A DNA stretch of 64,000 nt from Streptomyces marokkonensis (GCF_008312835.1 NZ_VSKS01000018.1:62001-126000); one strand, 5' to 3'; counted from the first letter of the stretch, positions 1 through 9,300 are shown. Notes: generated by a model not told the origin, from the sequence alone. Made by a program: numbers and translations.

Positions 1-210
1 TGTGCCGAGTCCCGACCGGGCGGGCAGGGCCGTGCCGCGGTCCTTGTGCGGGGGCGTCCCACGCACGGCCCCCGCGGGCCCGGCGGCCGGGTGGCGAAGG
101 TCGGCCGGGACGGTCACCGCCGCCCGGTGGCCGAGGAAGCCGACCGTCGCGAGGGCGGCCGCGGTCAGCCCCGCCACGATCACCGAGCTGGTGCCTGCCA
201 CCACCGTCAC
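1..210 (-). CDS. Possible secreted or anchored hypothetical protein, N-terminal part
   Basis: Minus-strand reading frame open from a GTG at 210 to the window edge (70 codons). It begins with a hydrophobic stretch (VIVAGLTAAALATVGFLG) that looks like a signal peptide or membrane anchor, followed by a polar Pro/Gly/Arg-rich segment. A weak purine-rich site (AGGACAGAG) lies just before the GTG. It is divergent from tsaB. The family is not recognised and the C-terminus lies outside the window, so this could be a chance frame in GC-rich DNA. Confidence 0.4.
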   Translation of the reverse strand, partial: MTVVAGTSSVIVAGLTAAALATVGFLGHRAAVTVPADLRHPAAGPAGAVRGTPPHKDRGTALPARSGLGT

Positions 211-330
211 CTCTGTCCTGATCTGTACCGCTATACCCCGTCATGTGCGTACGTCGACGTGACCGTAGCAGTCCGTGACCGTCCGGCCCGTGCGGCCGTG
301 GCCGGGGCGCGGGAGCCGTAGGCTGTTTGC

Positions 331-984
331 GTGCTCTTGCTCGCTCTGGATACCGCCACCCCCGCCGTCACCGTCGCGCTGCACGACGGCCACGACGTCA
401 TCGCCTCGTCGAGCCAGGTGGACGCCCGCCGGCACGGCGAGCTGCTGCTCCCGGCGATCGACCGGGTCCTCGCCGAGGCAGGCCTGCGGCTGGACGCCGT
501 CACCGGCATCGTCGTCGGCGTCGGCCCCGGCCCGTACACCGGGCTGCGGGTCGGCCTGATGACCGCGGACACCTTCGGGCTCGCGCTCGGCGTGCCCGTG
601 CACGGTCTGTGCACGCTGGACGGCCTGGCCTACGCGGCCGACCTGGAGGGCCCCTTCGTCGTGGCGACCGACGCCCGCCGCAAGGAGGTCTACTGGGCCC
701 GCTACGCCGACTCCCGCACCCGCCTCACCGAGCCCGCCGTGGACCGGCCCGCCGACATCGCCGGCCAGGTCGCGGGCCTGCCCGCGGTCGGCGCCGGCGC
801 CCTGCTCTACCCGGACACCTTCCCCAAGGCCCACGAGCCCGAGCACGTGACCGCCGCCGCCCTGGCCCGGCTGGCCGCGGAGCGGCTCGCGGCGGGCCGG
901 GAACTGCCCGCGCCGCGGCCGCTGTACCTGCGCCGGCCCGATGCCCAGGTCCCCAAGAACTACAAGGTGGTCACCCCCAAGTGA
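331..984 (+). CDS. tsaB: tRNA t6A37 biosynthesis protein TsaB
   Basis: 217-residue protein of the ASKHA (actin-like ATPase) fold. It is the non-catalytic partner of TsaD in making N6-threonylcarbamoyl-adenosine at position 37 of ANN-decoding tRNAs. The N-terminal LLALDTATPAVTVAL strand and the GVGPGPYTGLRVGL segment (about residues 62-75) are characteristic, and the length is normal for actinobacterial TsaB. It starts at GTG 331. Its stop overlaps the GTG of rimI, and the genes tsaB-rimI-tsaD form one overlapping operon, the usual arrangement in Streptomyces. Confidence 0.95.
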   Translation: MLLLALDTATPAVTVALHDGHDVIASSSQVDARRHGELLLPAIDRVLAEAGLRLDAVTGIVVGVGPGPYTGLRVGLMTADTFGLALGVPVHGLCTLDGLAYAADLEGPFVVATDARRKEVYWARYADSRTRLTEPAVDRPADIAGQVAGLPAVGAGALLYPDTFPKAHEPEHVTAAALARLAAERLAAGRELPAPRPLYLRRPDAQVPKNYKVVTPK

Positions 985-1538
985 CGGGAACCGAGACGGC
1001 CGTGCTGCGCGAGATGCGCTGGTGGGACATCGACTCCGTACTGGAGCTGGAGCGGGACCTGTTTCCCGAGGACGCCTGGTCGCGCGGGATGTTCTGGTCC
1101 GAGCTGGCCCACGCGCGCGGGCCCGGGGCCACCCGGCGCTACGTCGTCGCCGAGGAGGGCGACCGGATCGTCGGCTACGCGGGCCTGACCACCTCCGGCG
1201 CGGAGTCCGACGAGGGGCCCACCGCGAGCGCCGACATCCAGACCATCGCCGTCACCCGGGACCACTGGGGAACGGGCCTGGGCTCGCGGCTGCTGACCGA
1301 GCTGCTGCGGGCGGCGACCGCCTTCGAGTGCACCGACGTGATGCTGGAGTGCCGGGTGGACAACGTCCGCGCCCAGAAGCTCTACGAGCGCTTCGGCTTC
1401 GAGGTCATCGGTGTCAGGCGCGGCTACTACCAGCCGGGGAACGTGGACGCCCTGGTGATGCGGCTGACCGACCCGTCCACCTCTGTGAACCCGGGGACTT
1501 CCGGGAACGGCGTACAAGGAACCGAGATCCATGGCTGA
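981..1538 (+). CDS. rimI: Ribosomal-protein-alanine N-acetyltransferase (RimI)
   Basis: 185-residue GNAT acetyltransferase. RimI acetylates the N-terminal alanine of ribosomal protein S18 and, in actinobacteria, probably other N-termini. The acetyl-CoA-binding segment [20 protein letters not shown] (Q/RxxGxG/A type) and the C-terminal motif [18 protein letters not shown] are clear. GTG 981 overlaps the tsaB stop (GTGA), and the gene ends inside tsaD (8-bp overlap), so the three are translationally coupled. An in-frame GTG at 1002 is an alternative start. The last 20 or so residues are poorly conserved in character. Confidence 0.93.
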   Translation: MTGTETAVLREMRWWDIDSVLELERDLFPEDAWSRGMFWSELAHARGPGATRRYVVAEEGDRIVGYAGLTTSGAESDEGPTASADIQTIAVTRDHWGTGLGSRLLTELLRAATAFECTDVMLECRVDNVRAQKLYERFGFEVIGVRRGYYQPGNVDALVMRLTDPSTSVNPGTSGNGVQGTEIHG

Positions 1539-2622
1539 CGAACCCCTGGTACTGGGGATCGAGACCTCCTGCGACGAGACCGGTGTCGGCATCGTGCGCG
1601 GGACCACCCTGCTGGCGGACGCCGTCGCCTCCAGCGTCGACGAGCACGCCCGCTTCGGCGGCGTCGTCCCGGAGGTGGCGAGCCGCGCCCACCTGGAGGC
1701 GATGGTCCCCACCATCGAACGCGCGCTGAAGGAGGCGGGCGTGAGCGCCCGCGACCTCGACGGCATCGCCGTCACCGCCGGCCCAGGACTCGCCGGCGCC
1801 CTGCTGGTCGGCGTCACGGCGGCCAAGGCGTACGCCTACGCCCTCGGCAAGCCGCTCTACGGGGTCAACCACCTCGCCTCCCACATCTGCGTCGACCAGC
1901 TGGAGCACGGCGCCCTGCCCGAGCCGACGATGGCCCTCCTGGTCTCCGGCGGGCACTCCTCCCTCCTGCTGTCCACGGACATCACCTCCGACGTCCGCCC
2001 CCTCGGCGCGACCATCGACGACGCGGCCGGCGAGGCCTTCGACAAGATCGCGCGCGTGCTGAACCTGGGCTTCCCCGGCGGACCGGTCATCGACCGCTAC
2101 GCCCGCGAGGGCGACCCGGACGCGATCGCGTTCCCGCGCGGACTGACCGGCCCCCGCGACCCGGCGTACGACTTCTCCTTCTCCGGGCTGAAGACGGCCG
2201 TGGCCCGCTGGATCGAGGCCAGGCGGGCGGCGGGCGAGGAGGTCCCGGTGCGCGACGTGTCGGCGTCCTTCCAGGAGGCGGTCGTGGACGTCCTCACCCG
2301 CAAGGCCGTACGGGCCTGCAAGGACGAGGGCGTCGACCATCTGATGATCGGCGGTGGGGTGGCCGCCAACTCCCGGCTGCGGGCCCTGGCCCAGGAGCGC
2401 TGCGAGGCGGCCGGCATCCGGTTGCGCGTGCCCCGCCCCAAGCTGTGCACGGACAACGGCGCGATGGTCGCCGCGCTGGGCGCGGAGATGGTCGCCCGGG
2501 GCCGCCCGGCCTCCGACTGGGACCTGTCGGCCGACTCCTCCCTCCCGGTCACCGACCCCCACGTCCCCGGCACCGCGCACTCCCACGCTCACGAGACCGC
2601 CGGGGGGAACCTGTACTCATGA
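1531..2622 (+). CDS. tsaD: tRNA N6-adenosine threonylcarbamoyltransferase TsaD
   Basis: 363-residue Kae1/TsaD family protein, which transfers the threonylcarbamoyl group from threonylcarbamoyl-AMP to tRNA A37. It shows the N-terminal [10 protein letters not shown] signature, the metal-binding H114-x3-H118 motif (NHLASHIC), the LVSGGHSSL nucleotide-binding loop and the late [11 protein letters not shown] segment. Start ATG 1531 lies within the end of rimI, and the stop overlaps the next ATG by 4 bp. It works with TsaB encoded two genes upstream. The family has been misannotated as a glycoprotease (gcp). Confidence 0.97.
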   Translation: MADEPLVLGIETSCDETGVGIVRGTTLLADAVASSVDEHARFGGVVPEVASRAHLEAMVPTIERALKEAGVSARDLDGIAVTAGPGLAGALLVGVTAAKAYAYALGKPLYGVNHLASHICVDQLEHGALPEPTMALLVSGGHSSLLLSTDITSDVRPLGATIDDAAGEAFDKIARVLNLGFPGGPVIDRYAREGDPDAIAFPRGLTGPRDPAYDFSFSGLKTAVARWIEARRAAGEEVPVRDVSASFQEAVVDVLTRKAVRACKDEGVDHLMIGGGVAANSRLRALAQERCEAAGIRLRVPRPKLCTDNGAMVAALGAEMVARGRPASDWDLSADSSLPVTDPHVPGTAHSHAHETAGGNLYS

Positions 2623-2882
2623 CGGTCGCGCTGATGTGGGAGGCCAGGGCGGTCCCCGGCGGGGGCGCGGACCTGCTGGCGTGGGCCGGGGAAGCCGTCC
2701 GCGAACTCCCCGGCCGCCCCCTGCGCCGCGAGACCTTCCGCGCCCCGCAGGACCGCGTCCTGGTCATCACCTGGTGGGACGCCCCGTACGACGCGGACCT
2801 GCCCGAACTCCCGGAACCGGACGGGGAGCTGATCACCCGTCCGGTACACCGGTGGCGGTTCGAGTCGCTCGGGAGCGTCTGA
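2619..2882 (+). CDS. Conserved small hypothetical protein coupled to tsaD
   Basis: 87-residue soluble protein starting at ATG 2619, which overlaps the tsaD stop (ATGA), so it is probably translationally coupled. The sequence has an alternating hydrophobic/polar pattern ([20 protein letters not shown]) that suggests a small alpha/beta ferredoxin-like or ABM-like fold, but no catalytic motif is visible. Start and frame follow from the 4-bp overlap and from normal high-GC codon use. The function is unknown. Confidence 0.75.
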   Translation: MTVALMWEARAVPGGGADLLAWAGEAVRELPGRPLRRETFRAPQDRVLVITWWDAPYDADLPELPEPDGELITRPVHRWRFESLGSV

Positions 2883-2899
2883 CCTCACCCTGTCGACGG

Positions 2900-2933
2900 C
2901 GAATCTTTCGGGGGTTCAACCGAATCTTCCGGG
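2900..2933 (+). promoter_or_regulatory. Direct repeats, likely operator upstream of the lacI-type gene
   Basis: Two near-identical 13-bp repeats, CGAATCTTTCGGG (2900-2912) and CGAATCTTCCGGG (2921-2933), are spaced 21 bp apart, about two helical turns, 58 bp before the LacI-family start. The half-site resembles the CCGAAAGTTTCGG palindrome after the same gene (4049-4061). Autoregulation is inferred. Confidence 0.45.
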
Positions 2934-2990
2934 ATGCCGTGTGGCTCCGAGGTCTTCGTCAGGCGCTCCGGCGGGGATACGATCGCCGCC

Positions 2991-4043
2991 ATGACTTCCC
3001 CGCAGCCCGCTGAAACCCGGACGCAAGGGCGCAGCGCGCAGACCGCGACGCTCGCCGAGATCGCCCGCGAGGCCGGCGTCTCCGCGCCGACTGTTTCGAA
3101 GGTCCTCAACGGTCGCGCCGATGTCGCTCCCGGCACCCGCAGCCGGGTCGAGGAGCTGCTGCGCGTCCACGGCTACCGGCGCCGCCGTGCCGAGGCCACC
3201 CGCTCGCCCCTGATCGACCTGGTGTTCCACGAACTGGAGAGCGCCTGGGCGATGGAGGTCATCCGGGGCGTGGAGAACGTGGCCAGGGACGCGGGGCTGA
3301 GCGTCGTGCTCTCCGAGAGCGCGGGGCGGCTCACGCCGGGACGGACCTGGGCCGACCAGGTCGCCGCCCGCCGCCCGCACGGCGTGATCCTCGTGCTGTC
3401 CGGCCTCGACGAGTCCGGGCGGGCCCTGCTGACCAGCCGTTCCATCCCGTTCGTGGTGATGGACCCGGCCGGCGACCCGGGCACCGACGTGCCCTCCATC
3501 GGCGCGACCAACTGGCAGGGCGGGCTCGCCGCCACCCGGCACCTGGTCGAGCTGGGCCACACCCGGATCGGCGCGATCAGCGGTCCCTCGCGGATGATGT
3601 GCAGCCGCGCCCGCGTCGACGGCTACCGGGCCGCCCTGGAGACCGCCGGACTCCCGGTGGACCCGGCACTGATCGTGACCGGCGACTTCCACCACGACGC
3701 CGGCTACCGGCAGGGCCTCGCCCTGCTGCGCCGCGAGGACCGGCCCACCGCCGTCTTCGCCGGCAACGACCTCCAGGCGCTCGGGCTGTACGAGGCCGCG
3801 CGCGAGCTGGGCCTGCGGATCCCGGAGGACCTGAGCGTGGTCGGGTTCGACGACCTGCCGGTGGCCCGCTGGGTGGGTCCGCCGCTGACGACCGTACGGC
3901 AGCCGCTGACGGAGATGGCGGAGGCGGCGGCCAGGCTGGTCCTCGACCTCGGCAAGGGCGCGGACGCGCCGGCGGCGACCCGCGTGGAGCTGGCGACGAG
4001 TCTGGTGGTGCGGAGCAGCACGGCCGCGCCGGCCGGGGCCTGA
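2991..4043 (+). CDS. LacI-family transcriptional regulator
   Basis: 350-residue LacI/GalR repressor. The N-terminal helix-turn-helix TLAEIAREAGVSAPTVSKVLNGRADVAP (about residues 17-44) is followed by a periplasmic-binding-protein-like effector domain with the typical RPTAVFAGNDLQALGLYEAARELGLRIPEDLSVVGFDD tail (in pieces). ATG 2991 was chosen over the upstream ATG 2934 because the family starts shortly before the HTH. A TACGAT -10-like hexamer lies only 7 bp upstream, so the transcript may be nearly leaderless. The ligand is unknown and no sugar-uptake operon is adjacent. The candidate targets are its own promoter and the downstream LCP gene, both next to matching repeats. Confidence 0.92.
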   Translation: MTSPQPAETRTQGRSAQTATLAEIAREAGVSAPTVSKVLNGRADVAPGTRSRVEELLRVHGYRRRRAEATRSPLIDLVFHELESAWAMEVIRGVENVARDAGLSVVLSESAGRLTPGRTWADQVAARRPHGVILVLSGLDESGRALLTSRSIPFVVMDPAGDPGTDVPSIGATNWQGGLAATRHLVELGHTRIGAISGPSRMMCSRARVDGYRAALETAGLPVDPALIVTGDFHHDAGYRQGLALLRREDRPTAVFAGNDLQALGLYEAARELGLRIPEDLSVVGFDDLPVARWVGPPLTTVRQPLTEMAEAAARLVLDLGKGADAPAATRVELATSLVVRSSTAAPAGA

Positions 4044-4048
4044 GGGGT

Positions 4049-4092
4049 CCGAAAGTTTCGGGCCTGAGGAAGGCCCTGGGGAAGGCCCTGGG
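4049..4092 (+). promoter_or_regulatory. Operator-like palindrome and 12-bp tandem repeat before the LCP gene
   Basis: CCGAAAGTTTCGG (4049-4061) is a 13-bp palindrome with one central base, of the type bound by LacI-family proteins. It is followed by a perfect 12-bp tandem duplication GAAGGCCCTGGG (4069-4080, 4081-4092) and a degenerate third copy. An AT-richer stretch (4110-4163) leads to the LCP start and probably holds its promoter. Confidence 0.4.
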
Positions 4093-4163
4093 AAGACCTG
4101 GGGAAGTCTTAGAATTTCACAAGAAAACTGTCCGGGAGTCGTTGCTCGTCATAATTCGGACTT

Positions 4164-5270
4164 ATGTTCCTGCTCGTGACGGGACATCAGGACAGCGGCG
4201 GGGCAGGGGACGGCGGTACCGGGAACGACGGGGACGACGCCGGGGGCGCGGGCATACGCACCGGCCGGCGGACGCGGGTCCTGAAGATCACCGGGTTCTC
4301 GCTCGCGGGCCTGCTCGTGCTGGGCGCCGGAGCGGCCGGCTGGGCGTACTGGCAGCTCAACGACAACATCCGCGGCGTCGACATCAACAGCGCCCTGGGC
4401 GACGACCGTCCCGCCGGACCGGTGACCACCGAGGACCCGTCCGCCACCGCCCCGCCCCTGCCGGCCGGCTCCCTGAACATCCTGGTGCTCGGCTCGGACT
4501 CGCGCAGCGGCGAGGAGAACCAGGCGCTCGGCGGCGGGGAGAGCGGCGGCGCCCGCTCCGACACCGCCATGGTCGTCCACCTCGACGCCGGACGGACCGC
4601 CGCGACGGTGGTCAGCATCCCGCGCGACACGCTCGTCGACCGGCCCTCCTGCCCGCTGCCCGACGGGGGTTCGACGCGGCCGGTGTCCGGCGCGATGTTC
4701 AACAGCGCCTACGAGGTGGGCGGGCCGGTGTGCGCGGTGAAGACCGTCGAGTCGTTCACCGACGTCCGCATGGACCACTACATCGAGATCGACTTCTCCG
4801 GCTTCGCCCGCCTGGTCGACGCGCTCGGCGGCGTCACCGTCACCACGGAGGCGGACATCGACGACGACCGGAGCCACCTCACGCTGGAGGCCGGGACCCA
4901 CCGCCTCGACGGCACGGACGCCCTCGCCCTGGCCCGCACCCGCTACGACGTCGGCGACGGCAGCGACCTCGGCCGGATCGAGCTCCAGCAGCACCTGGTG
5001 AAGGCACTCCTGGAGCAGATCGCGCGGCAGGACCTGCTGACGAGCCCCGCCAGGCTGTACGAGGTCGCCGACGCCCTCACCGGGAGCCTCACCACCGACA
5101 CCGGACTGGACTCGCTCGGTGAGCTGACCCGTTTCGGCCGGAGCGTGCGGGGCCTGACGTCCGCCGGCGTCACGACCGTGACCATGCCGGTGCTGCCCGC
5201 GCCCTGGGACCCCAACCGCCTGGTGGCCGACGAGCCGGACGCGGAGGAGCTGTGGGCCTCGCTGAGGTGA
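4164..5270 (+). CDS. LytR-CpsA-Psr (LCP) family cell-envelope protein
   Basis: 368-residue membrane-anchored protein of the LCP family, which transfers lipid-linked glycopolymers (teichoic-acid- or arabinogalactan-like) to peptidoglycan outside the membrane. It has a cytoplasmic N-terminus rich in Gly/Asp, one transmembrane helix (about residues 48-66) and then the LCP domain. That domain shows LNILVLGSDSR, the Arg/Asp-rich RSDTAMVVHLD and SIPRDTLVD motifs, and the late DALALARTRYDVGDGSDLGRI segment (in pieces). GTG 4176 is an alternative start. It is monocistronic, after the LacI gene. Confidence 0.92.
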   Translation: MFLLVTGHQDSGGAGDGGTGNDGDDAGGAGIRTGRRTRVLKITGFSLAGLLVLGAGAAGWAYWQLNDNIRGVDINSALGDDRPAGPVTTEDPSATAPPLPAGSLNILVLGSDSRSGEENQALGGGESGGARSDTAMVVHLDAGRTAATVVSIPRDTLVDRPSCPLPDGGSTRPVSGAMFNSAYEVGGPVCAVKTVESFTDVRMDHYIEIDFSGFARLVDALGGVTVTTEADIDDDRSHLTLEAGTHRLDGTDALALARTRYDVGDGSDLGRIELQQHLVKALLEQIARQDLLTSPARLYEVADALTGSLTTDTGLDSLGELTRFGRSVRGLTSAGVTTVTMPVLPAPWDPNRLVADEPDAEELWASLR

Positions 5271-5404
5271 GCGGTGGGCGCCGGACCGCGAGGGAGGAGA
5301 GACTCGGAAAGGATTCCGGCACCGGTGTCGATTCCCGTGTCTCCCGTTCGACGCAGGGGTGAGAGACCGGGAACGACCCGGTCCGCACGACCCGAGGAGC
5401 CACC

Positions 5405-5761
5405 ATGCCGCGCTATCTCTCCATGATCCGGATCGATGAGAACAACGCCCCCGAAGGCGGCCCCAGCCCGGAGCTGATGCAGCGGATGGGCGAGCTGATC
5501 GAGGAGATGACCAAGGCCGGGGTCCTGCTGGACACCGGCGGGCTGACGCCGACCGCCCAGGGCACCCGCGTGCACTACGAGGGCGGCGAACTGTCCGTGA
5601 CCGACGGGCCGTTCACCGAGTCCAAGGAGGTCATCGGCGGCTACGCCATGATGCAGGCCAAGGACCTGGCCGAGGCCGTCGAGTGGACCAAGCGGTTCCT
5701 GAAGGTGCACGAGCCGTACTGGACGGTGACCTGTGAGGTGCGGGAGGTCGTGCAGGGCTGA
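5405..5761 (+). CDS. YCII/DGPF-domain protein
   Basis: 118-residue protein with a YCII-related (DGPF) domain. The signature DGPFTESKEVIGGYAMMQ sits at about residues 62-79, after MPRYLSMIRIDE. The family has a dimeric ferredoxin-like fold and no established reaction. It starts at ATG 5405 behind GAGGAGCCACC. Genes of this kind almost always sit beside an ECF42 sigma factor, as here (next gene, 65 bp downstream), so a shared regulatory circuit is likely. Confidence 0.92.
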   Translation: MPRYLSMIRIDENNAPEGGPSPELMQRMGELIEEMTKAGVLLDTGGLTPTAQGTRVHYEGGELSVTDGPFTESKEVIGGYAMMQAKDLAEAVEWTKRFLKVHEPYWTVTCEVREVVQG

Positions 5762-5826
5762 CCGGCCCCCGCCCACCGGAGATCCTTCCTTGGTTCCGCC
5801 GCCGTACGGGTGTCTGATGGTGGGCT

Positions 5827-7101
5827 GTGACACCACAGCCCACCGCCGGACCCCGTGACACGGCCCGGACCGTCGAGACCGTCTTCCGCATGGAGTTCCC
5901 GCGGGTCATCGCAGGCGTCACCCGCATCGTGCGGGACGTCGGCATCGCCGAGGAACTCGCGCAGGACGCCCTCGTCGCCGCGCTGGAGCAGTGGCCGGAG
6001 CGCGGGGTGCCGGACAACCCGGGCGCCTGGCTCATGACCACCGCCCGCAACCGCGCCGTCGACCTCGTCCGCCGCCGCGAGACCTACGCCCGCAAGCTGG
6101 CCGAGATCGGCCGGGACCAGTCTGCGGTGGCGGCCCCGCCGGAGGAGCCCGCCGGCCCCGACGACATCGACGACGACCTCCTCCGCCTCGTCTTCACCAC
6201 CTGCCACCCGGTGCTGTCCGCCGAGGCCCGGACCGCCCTCACCCTGCGTCTGCTCGGCGGCCTCACCACGGCCGAGATCGCCCGCGCCTTCCTCGTGCCC
6301 GAGGCGACGGTCGCGCAGCGGATCGTGCGCGCCAAACGCACCCTGGCGACCAGGAACGTCGCCTTCGAGGTGCCCTACGGCCCGGACCGCGGGGCCCGCC
6401 TCGGTTCGGTCCTCGACGTCATCTACCTGATCTTCAACGAGGGGTACTCCGCCACGGCCGGCGACGACTGGCTGCGCCCGGCCCTGTGCGAGGACGCGCT
6501 GCGGCTGGCCCGCGTCCTGTCCGGGCTGATGCCCAGGGAGCCCGAGGTGCACGGGCTCACCGCGCTGTTGGAGTTCCAGGCCTCCCGCGCCGCCGCCCGC
6601 ACCGGTCCGGACGGCGAGCCGGTGCTGCTGAGGGACCAGAACCGCGCCCGCTGGAACCGCCTGCTCATCGCCCGCGGTGTCACCGCCCTCACCCGCGCCG
6701 AGGCCACCGCCGCCGGCGCCCCGGGCCCGTACGCGCTCCAGGCGGCCATCGCCGCCTGCCACGCCCACGCGTACCGCTACGAGGAGACCGACTGGCCCCG
6801 CATCGCCACCCTGTACTCCCTCCTCGCCGCCCGGGCCCCCTCCCCGGTCGTCGAACTCAACCGCGCGGTCGCCGTCTCCATGGCCGAGGGCCCCGCGGCG
6901 GCGCTGCCCCTCGTCGACGCCCTGACCGACGTGCCGGCGCTGCGGAACTACCACCTGCTGCCCAGCGTCCGCGGCGACCTGCTGGCCCGCCTCGGCCGCC
7001 GCGAGGAGGCCAGGGCGGAGTTCGAGCGGGCGGCGTCGCTGACCCGCAACGCACGCGAGAAGGAGCTGCTGCTGCGCCGCGCGGCCCGCGGCGGCGCCTG
7101 A
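5827..7101 (+). CDS. ECF42-type RNA polymerase sigma factor with C-terminal TPR-like extension
   Basis: 424-residue extracytoplasmic-function sigma factor. Region 2 (FRMEFPRVIAGVTRIVRDVGIAEELAQDAL) and region 4 (LRLLGGLTTAEIARAFLVPEATVAQRIVRAK) lie in the first 200 residues, quoted in pieces. The remaining 220 residues form the large helical SigJ/ECF42 C-terminal domain (YSLLAARAPSPVVELNRAVA). There is no anti-sigma gene nearby. This group is thought to be controlled through the C-terminal domain and associated DGPF proteins. It starts at GTG 5827; the ribosome-binding site is weak. It is convergent and nearly abutting with the next gene. Confidence 0.93.
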   Translation: MTPQPTAGPRDTARTVETVFRMEFPRVIAGVTRIVRDVGIAEELAQDALVAALEQWPERGVPDNPGAWLMTTARNRAVDLVRRRETYARKLAEIGRDQSAVAAPPEEPAGPDDIDDDLLRLVFTTCHPVLSAEARTALTLRLLGGLTTAEIARAFLVPEATVAQRIVRAKRTLATRNVAFEVPYGPDRGARLGSVLDVIYLIFNEGYSATAGDDWLRPALCEDALRLARVLSGLMPREPEVHGLTALLEFQASRAAARTGPDGEPVLLRDQNRARWNRLLIARGVTALTRAEATAAGAPGPYALQAAIAACHAHAYRYEETDWPRIATLYSLLAARAPSPVVELNRAVAVSMAEGPAAALPLVDALTDVPALRNYHLLPSVRGDLLARLGRREEARAEFERAASLTRNAREKELLLRRAARGGA

Positions 7102-8289
7102 TCAGCGCACCGGGTGCCCCAGCAGCATCGTCGGCGCGCCGTCGGCACGGGTCAGGAACACCGTGACGGACCCGGCGCCGTGCGGCTTGGGCAGGACCCT
7201 GCGGCGCAGTTCCTCCGGCTCGACCGCCGATCCGCGCTTCTTGACGGTCAGGGTGCCGACCCCGCGCTCCCGCAGCAGCGCCTTCAGCTTCTTGACGTTG
7301 AAGGGGAGCGTGTCGGTGATCTCGTAGGCGGTGGCGTACGGCGTGCGGTGCGCCTCGTCGGAGGTGACGTAGGCGATGGTCGGGTCGATCAGCCCGCCGT
7401 CGACCTCCTCGGCCACCTCGGCGACCAGGTGGGCGCGGATGACGGCGCCGTCCGGCTCGTACAGGTACCTCCCGACCGGCCGGACCGCGGGGTCCGGGAG
7501 CATGGTGCCGGGGGTCACGTGGATGCCGGCCAGGGCGGGCAGCAGCGTCGCCCGCCGGGCCCCCGGCGTCACGTCCGGGCCGAACCACAGCACGGCCTCC
7601 TTCACGTCCCCGCCGTCCGAGACCCACTCGGCCGTCGCCTCGGCGGGGATCGCCTCGTGCGGGATGCCGGGAGCGATCTTCAGCAGGCCGAGCGGTGCCC
7701 CGAGTGCGGCGGACACGGCCCAGGACAGGGGAGGGGAGTAGGCCTCCGGGTCGAAGATCCGGCCGCGTCCGGAGGAACGCCGGGCGGGGTCGACGAACAC
7801 GGCGTCGTGTCCGGCCGTGTCCACCTCCGTCACGTCGGCCTCGCGCACCTCGATCAGGTCGGCGAGACCGAGCGCGTCGGCGTTGGCGCGGGCCGCCTCG
7901 CAGGTCAGCGGATCCCGGTCGACGGCCAGCACCCGGATCCCGGCGCGGGCGAACGCGATCGCGTCGCCGCCGATCCCGCAGCACAGGTCGGCGACGGACC
8001 GCACCCCGGCCGCCCGGAGGCACTCGGCCCGGTACGTCGCCACGCTCGCGCGGGTCGACTGCTCCACCCCGTTAGGCGTGAAAAACATGCGTCGCGCGTC
8101 CTCGGCGCCGAACTTCGCCACCGCCCGCTGCCGCAGCCGCGCCTGGCCGAGCGCCGCCGACACCAGTGCGGCGGGGTGCTCGCGGCGCAGCCGGGTCGCG
8201 ACGGCGAGTTCGTGCGCCGGGTCGGTGTCGCGCACCTCGTCGAGGAGGGCGCGGCCTTCGGGGGTCAGGAGCGGGGCGAGGTCGTTCAC
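7102..8289 (-). CDS. Class I SAM-dependent methyltransferase with THUMP-like C-terminus
   Basis: 395-residue protein with a Rossmann SAM-binding motif DLCCGIGGDAIAFA (about residues 104-117), the acidic VLAVDRDPLTCEAA strand and the FVDPARR motif. These are followed by a C-terminal THUMP-like region (LKALLRERGVGTLTVKKRGS). The domain set suggests an RNA methyltransferase, but the substrate is unknown. GTG 8289 was chosen because the protein then begins VNDLAPLLTPEG, as in its family; an ORF extension to 8580 crosses the divergent promoter region. Its stop is adjacent to that of the ECF gene. Confidence 0.85.
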   Translation of the reverse strand: MNDLAPLLTPEGRALLDEVRDTDPAHELAVATRLRREHPAALVSAALGQARLRQRAVAKFGAEDARRMFFTPNGVEQSTRASVATYRAECLRAAGVRSVADLCCGIGGDAIAFARAGIRVLAVDRDPLTCEAARANADALGLADLIEVREADVTEVDTAGHDAVFVDPARRSSGRGRIFDPEAYSPPLSWAVSAALGAPLGLLKIAPGIPHEAIPAEATAEWVSDGGDVKEAVLWFGPDVTPGARRATLLPALAGIHVTPGTMLPDPAVRPVGRYLYEPDGAVIRAHLVAEVAEEVDGGLIDPTIAYVTSDEAHRTPYATAYEITDTLPFNVKKLKALLRERGVGTLTVKKRGSAVEPEELRRRVLPKPHGAGSVTVFLTRADGAPTMLLGHPVR

Positions 8290-8379
8290 CGGGTCATTGT
8301 GGGCCAGTCGGTGGACGGTACGCCTCCGGCCGCGGTGTCGGGGCGGGTCAGGACCCTCCGGCTGCGAGGATGCGGCCCC

Positions 8380-9300
8380 ATGCGAGAAGTAGGACAAAAC
8401 GATAAAAAGCAGCCGCGGTGTGGTGTCCGGACCGGCCTCGCCGTACTCGCTCTCGCCACCATCGCCTCGGGCTGCGGACAGGGCGGCACGAAGGTCGAAC
8501 CGGCAGGCGGCCAGCAGCCCCTCCAGGCGCCCCCGGCCCGCGCGCTCGACTCCTACGCCGACAAACTGCGCGCCGCGCACGCCGCGCGGGTCGCCGCCGC
8601 GAAACGCTGGGGCCTCAAGCGCGTGCCCCTGACCGCCCCGTCACCCCCCGGGAAGAAGCCGAGGATCACCACCCGCGACGGCTTCGAGGTCGACGGCCAC
8701 CGCCGGCTGGGTCTCCCGCCGGTCTTCACCACCGTCCCGACCAAGGAGAAGGTCGTCTTCCTCACCATCGACGACGGCGAGGAGAAGGACCCGGCCTTCC
8801 TGCGGATGATGAGCGACCTGCGGATCCCCTACAGCGCCTTCCTCAGCGACTACCTGGTCAAGGAGGACTACGGCTACTTCGCGAGGATGCGGGACCAAGG
8901 CGTCGGCCTGCACAACCACACCCTCCACCACCCCTATCTGCCGGGCCTGTCCGGGGCCGGCCAGAGGCGCGAGATCTGCGGCATGCAGAAGGTCATCGAG
9001 AAGCGCTACGGCACGCGCCCCGCCCTCTTCCGCCCGCCCTACGGCAACTACGACGGGGACACCCTGCGCGCCGCGAAGTCCTGCGGGATCACCCACGTCC
9101 CCCTCTGGAACGAGGAGGTCTTCGTCGACCGCTGGGAGTACCGCGAGTGGGACCGCTCGCTGCACCCCGGGGACATCGTCCTCACCCACTTCCGCGGCCG
9201 CGGGGACTGGAAGGGCACGATGCCGGACATGGTCCGCCGCTTCCTGGACAAGGTCACGGCCGAGGGCTACGCGGTGGCGCGGCTGGAGGACTACCTGTGA
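8380..9300 (+). CDS. Polysaccharide deacetylase lipoprotein (NodB domain), first of a pair
   Basis: 306-residue carbohydrate esterase family 4 protein. The lipobox ASGC after a hydrophobic signal (about residues 17-32) marks a lipoprotein. The NodB domain shows TIDDGEEKDP (catalytic/metal Asp pair), the HTLHH metal motif and LFRPPYGNYD. The substrate is probably an N-acetylated wall or capsule glycan. ATG 8380 lies just before the signal peptide. Its stop overlaps the GTG of a second deacetylase, so the pair is coupled and probably arose by duplication. Confidence 0.9.
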   Translation: MREVGQNDKKQPRCGVRTGLAVLALATIASGCGQGGTKVEPAGGQQPLQAPPARALDSYADKLRAAHAARVAAAKRWGLKRVPLTAPSPPGKKPRITTRDGFEVDGHRRLGLPPVFTTVPTKEKVVFLTIDDGEEKDPAFLRMMSDLRIPYSAFLSDYLVKEDYGYFARMRDQGVGLHNHTLHHPYLPGLSGAGQRREICGMQKVIEKRYGTRPALFRPPYGNYDGDTLRAAKSCGITHVPLWNEEVFVDRWEYREWDRSLHPGDIVLTHFRGRGDWKGTMPDMVRRFLDKVTAEGYAVARLEDYL

